Shown here: piece after piece, positions 6,617 through 13,927 of the stretch
Numbering within the stretch: position 1 is the stretch's first letter
Layout of the letters: every line of letters starts with the position of its first letter
Assembly: GCA_025459425.1 (NCBI GenBank)
Contig: JALOQF010000048.1
Span: 1 to 33,980, forward strand
DNA from: Myxococcaceae bacterium
GTDB lineage: Bacteria > Myxococcota > Myxococcia > Myxococcales > Myxococcaceae
Direction: 5' to 3'
DNA: 33,980 nt
The notes under the pieces: model-generated
Seen by the model: only the letters and a program-made list of their open reading frames with translations
Told to the model about the DNA's origin: nothing
The model's database searches: none
Position numbers and translations under genes: made by a program

Positions 6617-9076
6617 TCACGCGCCGCTTCGAGCGAGGCCTCGTCGTCGTCGCACGAGCCCCAGCAGCGCGAGCCCGGCGAGGGCGCTCGCTCCGCTCCC
6701 GCTCTGGCAGTCGCAACCCAGCCTGAACGAGCCCGGAACGGTGGGCTCGCCAGCGCCCGGGTTGGTGACGCGGCCCGCGTCGGCGTCCTGGCCAGCGGAG
6801 CCTGCGCCGCCATCGGGCTCGAGGGGACCCTGTCCGGCATCACCACCATCGACCGAGCCCGCATCGGGCGGCATGAGCAGGCCGCCATCGTCACCACCAT
6901 CGACCGAGCCTGCATCGGGCGGCATGAGCAGGCCGCCATCGACCAGCGCGCCGCCGTCCGGCATCGAGACACCGGCGTCGAGGGTGGGCGAGCCACCATC
7001 GAGCACACAGCGCCCGGCCACGCACGCACCGCTCCCACAGGCCCAGCCGCCCAGACACCCGGCGTCGGGCCCGTTCGGCGTCCACACCCGGCGGAAGGCC
7101 TGCGGCACGGAGCGCGTCACGTCGGGCTCGAGCGTCACGAGGGTGAACGGCGTCAGCGCGAGGCTCGGGCGCAGGGCGAACTCGCCGGGTGGCAACAGCT
7201 GCAGCGGAGCCCCGGCGTCCACCGAGCTGCCAGCCACGCTCACCTGCCACAGCAGCAGCTCGCCAGTCTGCAGGTCCGACGCCGTCACCAGGGCGCCTTC
7301 GGGCACCGGCGCGACGGTGTGGAAGCGCAGGTCGCTCCGAAGGACGACGGGCGGCGAGGCCGTCGCACCGCTGAGCCGCTGCGCGACGAGGCCGTTCGCG
7401 AAGGTGTTGCTCACCACGATGGCGCCACCCAGGCCGTCGGGAACCAGCTTCGGGTCTTCACACGAGCCCGTCTGACAGACGAGGAACGACGAGATGGCGG
7501 CGCCCGACTTGCGGGCCGCCGACACCCGGGCCTCTTCGTTGGCGGGTCGCTCGGTCCAGGCGACGTAGCCATCGCCAGCCTCGTCGAGCGTGACGCTCAC
7601 GGACTCGGGCCTGACCGTGGTCGAGACGCTCCATCTGTCGCGCACGCCGCCGTCGGGGAAGAAGCCGGCCACCACCACCTCGTTCTGTCGCCCGCGGGCC
7701 ACGTGGAACGAGCCCTGGCTGACGACGAGCGCCGGGCAGGCGCTCACCTGTTGCTCGAGCGTGAGTATCGGGCCCAGCACGCCGTTCGGTTCGACGGTCC
7801 GGAACTCGACTTCGTCGCCATTGCGCCAGGCGACGCCGAAGCGCGCTCCATCGAAGGCCACCGTCGGGCAGTCGCGGCTGCCGGGGTCCATCGCCGACGC
7901 CACCGAGAACGGCGCCTGGCCCGGGAAGGCGGCCTGAATGGCGCTGAAGGGCTGCGACGGCTCGCGCCACACGGTGAGGTTGGTGCCCGCGCCGACGGCC
8001 ACCGCAGGCAGCTGGTGGTAGGTGAAGGGCGTCGCCACCTGGAGCGACGCGCCGCGCGGCGCGAGGGCGTCGTCGAACCACTGCGCCTCGCCGCCCGTCG
8101 ACAAGGCCAGGGCGCTCGAGGGCCCCGTCGCGAGCGACAGCTGAAAGCCGGTGAGGCCGGGTACGAGCGTGGCGCCGCTCCACGGGCCCGCCTGCGTCGA
8201 GGTGTGGAAGACGGCGGTGCCCAGCGAGGTGAGCGCGAGCGCTGCGAGCCCTCCGTCGGACTGCACCGCGAGCTCGGCGTCGCCCGGCACCGTGGGCGTC
8301 GAGAACACCAGCGAGCGCTGGCCCATCGTGCTCGTGGCCACCAGCTCGTTCGAGCTCGACTGCCCGAGAAAGAAGCCGGACGCCGCGCTCGTGCCCATCG
8401 CCTGGCGCGGCGACGAGAGCGGTTGCACGTCGGTCAGACGATTCGATGACAGCGGCAGCTCGTCGGGCCCGAGGGTGACGAGGCCGGTGCCGAGGCCTCC
8501 ATCAGGGTGCGGCGCGCCGAAGATGACGAGCGGCCCTTCGACCCGGGGGCACGAGACGTCTTCGTTCGAGAACACGACCGACTGCGCATCGATGGGGGCC
8601 AGCGTGGGCCCGTAGCGCCGCAGGAAGCCGCCCTGCCAGCCGCCGCCGGCCACCACCAGCACGCCACCGTCGCGGGTGGGCTTGAGGTCCGCGCAGGTGC
8701 CAGGGCCCACCCGCTGGGCCGGGCCCGAGAAGACACCTGCCGGTGAGAAGGCCCGCAGCCACGTCTCGCCGTAGTGGCTCCACACGACGACCCACCGGCC
8801 GCCCACGAAGCGCACGCGCGGCATGGTGCCGAAGAGCTGGCTGATGGTGAAGCCACGCGGGTCGACGAGCCCGCCGTCGGGCCACACGCGCGTGCCGATG
8901 ATGGCCGAGTCTGCGCCGGTGAACCGTTTGTCGGCCCACACCGCGAAGAAGCCGCCATCACCGTCGGAGGCGACGTCGGGGTGGTACATGAAGCTCGGCG
9001 CGGGAACGGGCGGACCCACCGGCGCCACCGCCGCTTCAGGGCCCAGGCCTGCGAGGACCACCGCGATGAACCACAT
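6617..9076 (-). CDS. Large exported surface protein with MYXO-CTERM-type sorting signal
   Basis: The 819-residue protein begins with a signal peptide (M-W-F-I-A-V-V-L-A-G-L-G). About 620 residues of repeating beta-strand pattern follow, with motifs such as D-G-D-G-G-F-F-A-V-W-A-D and V-A-F-D-G-A-R-F-G-V-A-W typical of beta-propeller-like proteins. A cysteine-rich patch (C-L-G-G-W-A-C-G-S-G-A-C) and an Asp-Gly/Asp-Ala-Gly linker come next. The end matches MYXO-CTERM: a C-D-C motif, a hydrophobic helix L-A-G-L-A-L-L-G-L and an R-R-R-R cluster. The signal predicts export, cleavage and attachment at the cell surface. The linker contains a 17-residue perfect duplication encoded by a 51-bp DNA repeat. 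No enzymatic motif is recognised. It converges on the AraC gene with 50 bp between them. Confidence 0.88.
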   Translation of the reverse strand: MWFIAVVLAGLGPEAAVAPVGPPVPAPSFMYHPDVASDGDGGFFAVWADKRFTGADSAIIGTRVWPDGGLVDPRGFTISQLFGTMPRVRFVGGRWVVVWSHYGETWLRAFSPAGVFSGPAQRVGPGTCADLKPTRDGGVLVVAGGGWQGGFLRRYGPTLAPIDAQSVVFSNEDVSCPRVEGPLVIFGAPHPDGGLGTGLVTLGPDELPLSSNRLTDVQPLSSPRQAMGTSAASGFFLGQSSSNELVATSTMGQRSLVFSTPTVPGDAELAVQSDGGLAALALTSLGTAVFHTSTQAGPWSGATLVPGLTGFQLSLATGPSSALALSTGGEAQWFDDALAPRGASLQVATPFTYHQLPAVAVGAGTNLTVWREPSQPFSAIQAAFPGQAPFSVASAMDPGSRDCPTVAFDGARFGVAWRNGDEVEFRTVEPNGVLGPILTLEQQVSACPALVVSQGSFHVARGRQNEVVVAGFFPDGGVRDRWSVSTTVRPESVSVTLDEAGDGYVAWTERPANEEARVSAARKSGAAISSFLVCQTGSCEDPKLVPDGLGGAIVVSNTFANGLVAQRLSGATASPPVVLRSDLRFHTVAPVPEGALVTASDLQTGELLLWQVSVAGSSVDAGAPLQLLPPGEFALRPSLALTPFTLVTLEPDVTRSVPQAFRRVWTPNGPDAGCLGGWACGSGACVAGRCVLDGGSPTLDAGVSMPDGGALVDGGLLMPPDAGSVDGGDDGGLLMPPDAGSVDGGDAGQGPLEPDGGAGSAGQDADAGRVTNPGAGEPTVPGSFRLGCDCQSGSGASALAGLALLGLVRRRRGLARSGA
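6840..6941. repeat. Two tandem 51-bp units inside the linker of the MYXO-CTERM gene
   Basis: Units 6840-6890 and 6891-6941 differ at one base (C/T at 6860/6911). Each encodes 17 residues of Asp/Gly-rich linker, so the frame is kept. Near-identity of the copies points to a recent duplication. Confidence 0.9.
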
Positions 9077-9084
9077 CGAGTCGA

Positions 9085-9096
9085 CACGCTAGCGTG
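9085..9096. promoter_or_regulatory. 12-bp perfect palindrome upstream of the MYXO-CTERM gene
   Basis: CACGCTAGCGTG reads the same on both strands. Its inner edge is 8 nt from the ATG at 9076, where a repressor or an mRNA hairpin could affect initiation. No ribosome-binding site is otherwise visible there. Function is inferred from position only. Confidence 0.3.
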
Positions 9097-9475
9097 CATG
9101 CCGAGCGCGCGCGCCGTCGGCACCGACACGACATGTCCGGCGGTGTGGGTGGATCAGCGGGCGGCGCGGGCGTCACCGAGCGCCGGGGCGCCTTCCTTCT
9201 GGTGAAGGCCGCGCCGGAGTTCACCGCTGGTGGAGGTGGTGAACTGCACCGCCTGCGATGGCGAGAGACGTGCCGCCTCGTTCGAGCCGCTCGTCTGGGA
9301 AGCTCGGCCGCCCGAATCGAACGTTCGCTCCGCGAGGTCCCGAGGCCGAGGTGGTCCAGACTCTTCAGACCGGGGCCGCCCTTCGGTGCTCGTTCAGCAT
9401 CGAGGAGTCGAACCTTCCGAGAAGGTCGCGGCGCCTGGAGCCTGGGTGGAGCTTTGGGGGCTGCGTGTCGAGCCG
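9097..9475. other. Gene-poor stretch
   Basis: About 380 bp between two minus-strand genes. Apart from the haem-gene remnant at 9150-9230, the open frames here are arginine-rich and resemble no known domain. They look like by-products of high GC content rather than genes. No tRNA, terminator with a T tract or insertion-sequence end is visible. Confidence 0.6.
9150..9230 (-). pseudogene. Decayed copy of the 3' end of the haem-motif lipoprotein gene
   Basis: Positions 9180-9215 match 10766-10817, the end of the intact gene at 10740-11726, base for base except for one missing 16-bp block. The missing block is exactly one copy of the direct repeat GGTGA plus the 11 bases between the copies, and it contains the codons for C-T-V-C-H. 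Downstream the remnant still encodes E-G-A-P-A-L-G-D-A-R-A-A-R and a stop codon, against E-G-A-P-A-L-G-G-A-Q-A-A-R in the intact gene. Before the match it reads A-V-N-S-G-A-A-F-T against K-F-V-T-G-A-A-F-T. This pattern suggests a diverged paralogue that lost its haem site by slippage and is now out of frame; the rest of the gene is not detectable. Confidence 0.7.
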
Positions 9476-10522
9476 TCACTCCTGGGCGTGAGCGGCATCG
9501 ATGGAGAGCCCGACGATGAACGGGTGCGCTCCCTGGCCCAACCCCGCGAGGCGCCGCGCGTGATGCCGCGGTTCGAGGGCCGGAGACACCTCGGCGTTGT
9601 TGACGACGAACCCACGCCCCTGGCGGTCAGTCACCGTCGCCAGCACGTGTGTGCGGTCGCGACTGACGGCGTGCTGAACGGTGAACATCGGCTGCCCCGT
9701 GCCATCCCGGAGGTTTCCCAACAGCCGCTCGGTCAGCATGCCGAAGCCCTCACAATCGATGAGCTGTCGCCGCGCGACGTCGCGAGGCAGGTCGGCGGTG
9801 AGGTGCTCGAGGGCCGTCACGCGCGCCGACGGCGTCATCGTGCGCGTCCAGTCGGCGCCACTGCCCGAGTGGGTGTAGAAGGCCGGCAAGTACGAGGCGA
9901 AGGCCGAACGAACGGCCTCCGGGTCTCCACGACGCGCCAACGTCTCGAAGTAGGCGCGCGCATCACCGATGCGCTCGAGGTTGAGCGGACGACCGACGAG
10001 CCGCGACGCCTCGGCAGACAGCTCGACCTGCGCGAGCCGCACCCGCGCCTGGGCGGCGAAGGTGCTCGGCGTCTGGTCGTCGGTGACCCGGAACGTCACG
10101 TAGCGGCTGCGGTGATTCGAGTCGATGCCGCTGCGCGGCTGCACCGGCTCCTGCGCCAGGCGTGAGCTCGCGTACTGCTGCAGCGCATCGCGCGCCTCGC
10201 CGAAGCGCCCCTGGGCGACGAGCCGATCGACCAACTCATGGACCTCGGCGCTCGCGCGAAGCGTCGCGCGCCAACGCGCATCGTCGGGTGCCCCAGTGCT
10301 CTGCGGCCCGACCAACGCCGAGCGCAAGCCCAGGCGGTCACCGAGCGTTCGCACCTGGTCGCTCAGCCCGTCCTTCGACTGCGAGCGAGGCTTCGACTCG
10401 AACCGGTCGTCGGTCACCCGAGGCCGGCCGGGCAGGTGCGGTGTCGGCCTCGGAGCGCTCGAGCGAACGTGAAGGGAAGGCGGGGTGCTGCGCGGCTGGC
10501 TTCGGCGAATGGGGGTGCTCAT
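9476..10522 (-). CDS. Uncharacterised protein with possible Cys-His-Asn (transglutaminase/papain-like) core
   Basis: From the ATG at 10522 the product is 348 residues. Residues 1-60 are rich in Ser, Pro and Arg and look disordered. The middle (about 85-230) is helical, with E-A-R-D-A-L-Q-Q-Y and Y-F-E-T-L-A-R-R-G segments. The C-terminal third has a spacing seen in transglutaminase/papain-fold enzymes: C257 at the start of a helix (L-I-D-C-E-G-F-G-M-L-T), H292 in a strand (T-H-V-L-A-T-V) and N308/N309 after it (G-F-V-V-N-N-A-E-V). That assignment is inference from motif order only. No signal peptide is visible, so it could be cytoplasmic or secreted by a non-Sec route. A GTG at 10612 would add 30 residues encoded by AT-richer DNA and is not favoured. 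Confidence 0.7.
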   Translation of the reverse strand: MSTPIRRSQPRSTPPSLHVRSSAPRPTPHLPGRPRVTDDRFESKPRSQSKDGLSDQVRTLGDRLGLRSALVGPQSTGAPDDARWRATLRASAEVHELVDRLVAQGRFGEARDALQQYASSRLAQEPVQPRSGIDSNHRSRYVTFRVTDDQTPSTFAAQARVRLAQVELSAEASRLVGRPLNLERIGDARAYFETLARRGDPEAVRSAFASYLPAFYTHSGSGADWTRTMTPSARVTALEHLTADLPRDVARRQLIDCEGFGMLTERLLGNLRDGTGQPMFTVQHAVSRDRTHVLATVTDRQGRGFVVNNAEVSPALEPRHHARRLAGLGQGAHPFIVGLSIDAAHAQE

Positions 10523-10739
10523 GAAGGCGACGCCATTGCAGTCCGGCTGCCACCCGAAGAGCTGAATGAATCCAAAGACTTTGGGGTTGATGGCTGTAAC
10601 CGCGGCCGTCACCCGTAGCCTGGCACTTCACGTCGCGCGCACCTGAACCAGCTGAGCAGCGCAGAACCGGGGAGGCCGCGGCCGAGTGGGTCGTCGACGC
10701 GGGGTTTCGGGCCAGGGGGCGGGCGCGACAGTGAGGGGC
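10523..10739. other. Intergenic region, 217 bp
   Basis: This stretch separates two minus-strand genes and should hold the promoter of the 9476-10522 gene. It includes a locally AT-richer segment at about 10560-10605. I see no clear operator or terminator. Confidence 0.4.
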
Positions 10740-11726
10740 TCACCGGGCTGCCTGAGCGCCGCCCAGCGCCGGGGCGCCTTCCTTCTGGTGACACACGGTG
10801 CAGGTGAAGGCCGCGCCAGTGACGAACTTCTTGTCGGCGGGCTGCTCGCGGGGCTCGGCGCGAAACGCCTCGACGTTCGAGTCCGCGGCGGCGATGCGGG
10901 CCTCGAGGAGCGCGCGGTACGGCCACCGCTCGTAGTTCGCAGAGGCGCGCGCGCTCGCGTACACCTTCTTCGCCGGCTCGACCTCGCCCTGCTTCACCAG
11001 CAGGTCGCCGAACACCAGCATCGAGCCCTCGAAGTTGTACGGCGCCTTCCAGGTGTTGAAGCAGATGGCCTTCTTCGGGTCGTTCGGGTCGGGCCGGGCG
11101 AACTTCGAGAAGTCGGGGTTCTTGCGGTCAGGCTTGCCGCCGGCGCACACCTCGACGTTCGTCCAGAAGGCCTCGACGGCCTGCGCGTACTGCGGCGAGT
11201 CGTGCTTCGTCTGCGCCAGCATGATGGCCTTGGTGAAGAGGTTCAGCTCGGGCCACATGGCCACGGCGTCTTCGAGCTTGAAGTACCCGTCGCGCACGCG
11301 CGCCTCGTCCTTGTGAATCGCGCCCTCGGCCAGCACGGTCGACGCCCAGAAGCCGCGCACGAGCGCCCAGTCGGGGCGGAGCTGCACGGCGTCTCCGAAG
11401 TACACCCGGGCCATCGACATGTCGTCGGTGATGCTGGCCACCAGGTCGGGGCTGCGGGCGCTCTCGGCGATGCGCCACATGTGCAGGAAGCCCGTGTGGG
11501 CGGCGATGTCCGCGTCGTACGGGTGCGTGAGGTACGCCTGCTTGTGGCGCTCCAGCAGCGGCCCGATGTCCTCGTAGCGCCCGCCGTGGAGCGCCTTCCA
11601 GAAGTCCTCCGTCACGCCTTTGGCGAGCGGTCGGTCGTCGGCCTTCGGCTCTTTCTTCGGGGCCATCGAGACGGCGAGCGAGGCACACCCGGCGAGAGCA
11701 CAGGACGCGAGGAGGACGAGGCGCAT
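10740..11726 (-). CDS. Helical lipoprotein with a single C-terminal haem-binding motif (CxxCH)
   Basis: The ATG at 11726 gives 328 residues with a lipoprotein signal (L-A-G-C, C14). The body is strongly helical, with TPR-like segments such as A-R-V-Y-F-G-D-A-V-Q-L-R-P-D-W-A. Sixteen residues before the end is C309-T-V-C312-H313, a c-type haem attachment motif. Two further cysteines (V-E-V-C-A-G-G-K and K-K-A-I-C-F-N-T) may form a disulfide. The protein is expected to sit in the outer or inner membrane facing the periplasm. One haem on a TPR-like scaffold could serve electron transfer or sensing; no partner oxidoreductase is adjacent. A longer frame reaches 11804 but lacks a signal and overlaps the divergent mutase gene. 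A decayed copy of its 3' end lies at about 9150-9230. Confidence 0.82.
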   Translation of the reverse strand: MRLVLLASCALAGCASLAVSMAPKKEPKADDRPLAKGVTEDFWKALHGGRYEDIGPLLERHKQAYLTHPYDADIAAHTGFLHMWRIAESARSPDLVASITDDMSMARVYFGDAVQLRPDWALVRGFWASTVLAEGAIHKDEARVRDGYFKLEDAVAMWPELNLFTKAIMLAQTKHDSPQYAQAVEAFWTNVEVCAGGKPDRKNPDFSKFARPDPNDPKKAICFNTWKAPYNFEGSMLVFGDLLVKQGEVEPAKKVYASARASANYERWPYRALLEARIAAADSNVEAFRAEPREQPADKKFVTGAAFTCTVCHQKEGAPALGGAQAAR

Positions 11727-11797
11727 GCGCGGCACCGAAGCACTGCTGGCGACGTTTTGCGACCTCTGCGGCGCGGCGAGCGCGGTACAACACGCCC

Positions 11798-12541
11798 ATG
11801 CCATCGACCCTGTGCATCGTGCGTCACGGACAGAGCAGTTGGAACGAGAAGAACCTCTTCACCGGCTGGGTGGACGTCGACCTGACGGAGAAGGGTGAAG
11901 CCGAGGCCCGGCACGCCGGCGCGCTGATGAAGCAGGCGGGGCTGTGGTTCGACGCGGCGCACACCTCGCTGCTCACGCGGGCGGTGCGCACGGCCAACCT
12001 CGCGCTCGAGGTCTCGGGCCAGGTGTGGCTGCCGGTGTCGCGCACCTGGCGGCTCAACGAGCGGCACTACGGCGACCTGCAGGGCAAGGACAAGGTCGAG
12101 ATGGTGAACCAGTTCGGCAAGGAGCAGGTGCAGCTCTGGCGTCGCAGCTACGACGTGCCGCCGCCGCCGGTGAAGCGCGACCACGAGTTCCACCCGGCGA
12201 ACGACAAGCGGTACCGCGCGCTGGCCACCGACGCGCTGCCGACGAGCGAGTGCCTGAAGGACGTGGTGGCCCGGGTGCTGCCGTACTGGCACGACGCGGT
12301 GGTGCCACAGCTGCGCGCGAACCAGTCGGTGCTCATCGTCGCGCACGGCAACTCGCTGCGGGCGCTCATCAAGTACCTCGAGCGCATCGGCGACCAGGAC
12401 ATCGTCGAGCTCAACGTGCCGACGGGCATGCCGCGGCTGTACCGGTTCAACGACGACCTCTCGTTCGCCGAGGCGCCGCGGTACCTCGACGAGGCCGCGG
12501 CGAAGGCAGGCGCGGCGGCGGTGGCGAAGCAGACCGGCTGA
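11798..12541 (+). CDS. gpmA: 2,3-bisphosphoglycerate-dependent phosphoglycerate mutase
   Basis: This 247-residue enzyme interconverts 3- and 2-phosphoglycerate in glycolysis and gluconeogenesis in the cytoplasm. The histidine-phosphatase signature L-C-I-V-R-H-G-Q-S-S-W-N carries the phospho-accepting H10 with R9. E88 (L-N-E-R-H-Y-G-D-L-Q-G) is the acid/base residue and H183 (V-A-H-G-N-S-L-R-A-L) completes the active site. Length and all motifs match GpmA. It is divergent from the haem-motif lipoprotein gene with 71 bp between starts, so the two share a promoter region. It is the one clear housekeeping glycolytic gene in the window. Confidence 0.97.
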   Translation: MPSTLCIVRHGQSSWNEKNLFTGWVDVDLTEKGEAEARHAGALMKQAGLWFDAAHTSLLTRAVRTANLALEVSGQVWLPVSRTWRLNERHYGDLQGKDKVEMVNQFGKEQVQLWRRSYDVPPPPVKRDHEFHPANDKRYRALATDALPTSECLKDVVARVLPYWHDAVVPQLRANQSVLIVAHGNSLRALIKYLERIGDQDIVELNVPTGMPRLYRFNDDLSFAEAPRYLDEAAAKAGAAAVAKQTG

Positions 12542-12672
12542 GCCGCGACGTTCCGCTCCAGGACGACGAAGCCGGTCGACGAGTCGTGCGCGGGTGGTGG
12601 CCCTCGGCGCACCTCGTCCGGCGCGGCAGTTACCTCGGGGCGACGCACGGTCGCTCCTCGAGTGGCATGCTG

Positions 12673-12695
12673 TTCGATATCAGCGAGTTATCGAA
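12673..12695. promoter_or_regulatory. Inverted repeat upstream of the fatty-acid hydroxylase-like gene
   Basis: TTCGATA and TATCGAA form a perfect 7-bp dyad separated by 9 bp, giving half-site centres about 16 bp apart. It ends 53 nt before the ATG at 12749, in the most AT-rich patch of the surrounding kilobases. This is a reasonable place for a dimeric repressor operator in the 207-bp gap after gpmA. There is no T tract, so a terminator is unlikely. Confidence 0.4.
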
Positions 12696-12748
12696 TGGCC
12701 TACGCGATGTAACTCCAGGGAATCGACGAGTCAGGGCATGACGGCGCC

Positions 12749-13927
12749 ATGTTCGTCACCCTGGCGGTGGTTGCCGTGGCTGTCGTGATGATGCTGGTCG
12801 AGGCCCTGCGGCCCGGAAGAACCTTCGCGCAGAGCGCTGGGTGGTGGTGGCGGTCGCTCAGCCTCAGCGGCGCGCAAGCCGCGCTCCTCCTGGTGGCCGG
12901 TCGCGCCGTCGACCCCTGGCTGCAGGCCCACCGGCCCTGGACCGTCGAGGCCGTCGGCTTCGCTGGCGCCGTCGTCATCGGCTACTTCGTGCACGCGTTC
13001 GTCTACTACTGGTGGCACCGGGCGCGGCACCACTCGCCGTTCCTCTGGCGCTGGGTGCACCAGCTGCATCACAGCCCGGCGCGAATCACCATTCTCACGA
13101 GCTTCTACAAGCACCCGCTCGAGATTCTGCTCAACAGCCTCGTCTCGAGTCTGGTGCTGTACGGCGTGCTGGGGTTGGGCGTCGAGTCGGCGATGTGCGT
13201 GATGCTCATCTGCGGGCTCGCCGAGCTCTGGTACCACTGGAACGTCGCGACGCCGCGCTGGCTGGGCTTCATCGTGCAACGGCCCGAGAGCCACTGCGTG
13301 CACCACGAGCGCGGGCGTCACGCGATGAATTACGGCGACCTGCCCGTGTTCGACTGGCTCTTCGGCACCCTCGAGAACCCGGAGCGGTTCGACGGTGAGT
13401 GCGGCTTCGGAGACGACCGCGAACGCCGCTTCGTCGACCTGCTCGCGGGCCGGGATGTCTCGACGACGCCAGCCACGAAGCGCTCGCTCCCACTCGCGGC
13501 CATCGCGTTGTTCCTCGTCGGGAGCGCGCAGATGGTGGGCGACCTGGCGTCGATTCCCGCGCTGAAGGGGTTGGGCGCGGCGACGGCGCTCTCGCCCGCT
13601 CCGAAGGTGTTCACCTCGGTGCGTGGCTTCGAGACCTTCTCGAACCGCTTCGTGCTCGAGGCCCAGGGCCAGACGTGGGAACTCTCCGGGAGGCTTCGCG
13701 GCCCCTACAACCGGCGCAACGTGTACGGCGCGGCGCTGGCGTACGGCCCGGTTCTGCCACCTGCGATTCGCGGCCCGGTGCTGCGCGCGGCCCTGTGTGG
13801 CGACCAGGTGATGACCGAGCTGGGCATGCCCCTGGCGCGAGCGGGTGAACGACGTGCGGTCCGATACGTTCCGGCCCAGCCGCTGCCGCCGGGCCTCTCG
13901 GACACCATCGAGGTCGACTGCCCATGA
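12749..13927 (+). CDS. Fatty-acid hydroxylase / sterol desaturase-superfamily membrane protein with C-terminal extension
   Basis: The first ~235 residues are a fatty-acid-hydroxylase-type di-iron membrane domain. Histidine clusters are H90-x3-H94-H95, H104-x2-H107-H108 and H182-x2-H185-H186, followed by H191, set among about four membrane segments. Members insert oxygen into, or desaturate, lipid substrates at the inner membrane. After the domain there is another hydrophobic segment (about 250-270) and a soluble part of about 110 residues (R-G-F-E-T-F-S-N-R-F) that I do not recognise. This tail resembles soluble parts attached to HTTM-type proteins. The stop overlaps the next gene's ATG by 4 nt (ATGA at 13924-13927), which suggests a joint complex. 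The lipid substrate cannot be inferred. Confidence 0.88.
   Translation: MFVTLAVVAVAVVMMLVEALRPGRTFAQSAGWWWRSLSLSGAQAALLLVAGRAVDPWLQAHRPWTVEAVGFAGAVVIGYFVHAFVYYWWHRARHHSPFLWRWVHQLHHSPARITILTSFYKHPLEILLNSLVSSLVLYGVLGLGVESAMCVMLICGLAELWYHWNVATPRWLGFIVQRPESHCVHHERGRHAMNYGDLPVFDWLFGTLENPERFDGECGFGDDRERRFVDLLAGRDVSTTPATKRSLPLAAIALFLVGSAQMVGDLASIPALKGLGAATALSPAPKVFTSVRGFETFSNRFVLEAQGQTWELSGRLRGPYNRRNVYGAALAYGPVLPPAIRGPVLRAALCGDQVMTELGMPLARAGERRAVRYVPAQPLPPGLSDTIEVDCP

Noticed and set aside
7695-7710. Second parS-like site
   Set aside because: The right half CACGTGGAAC matches, but the left half does not form the palindrome and it lies inside a coding region.
9230-10165. Plus-strand frame of 311 codons
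   Set aside because: It is Arg/His-rich without recognisable domains and lies opposite the more protein-like 348-residue frame.
10523-10612. 30-residue N-terminal extension from a GTG
   Set aside because: Third positions become AT-rich and a better ATG at 10522 exists.
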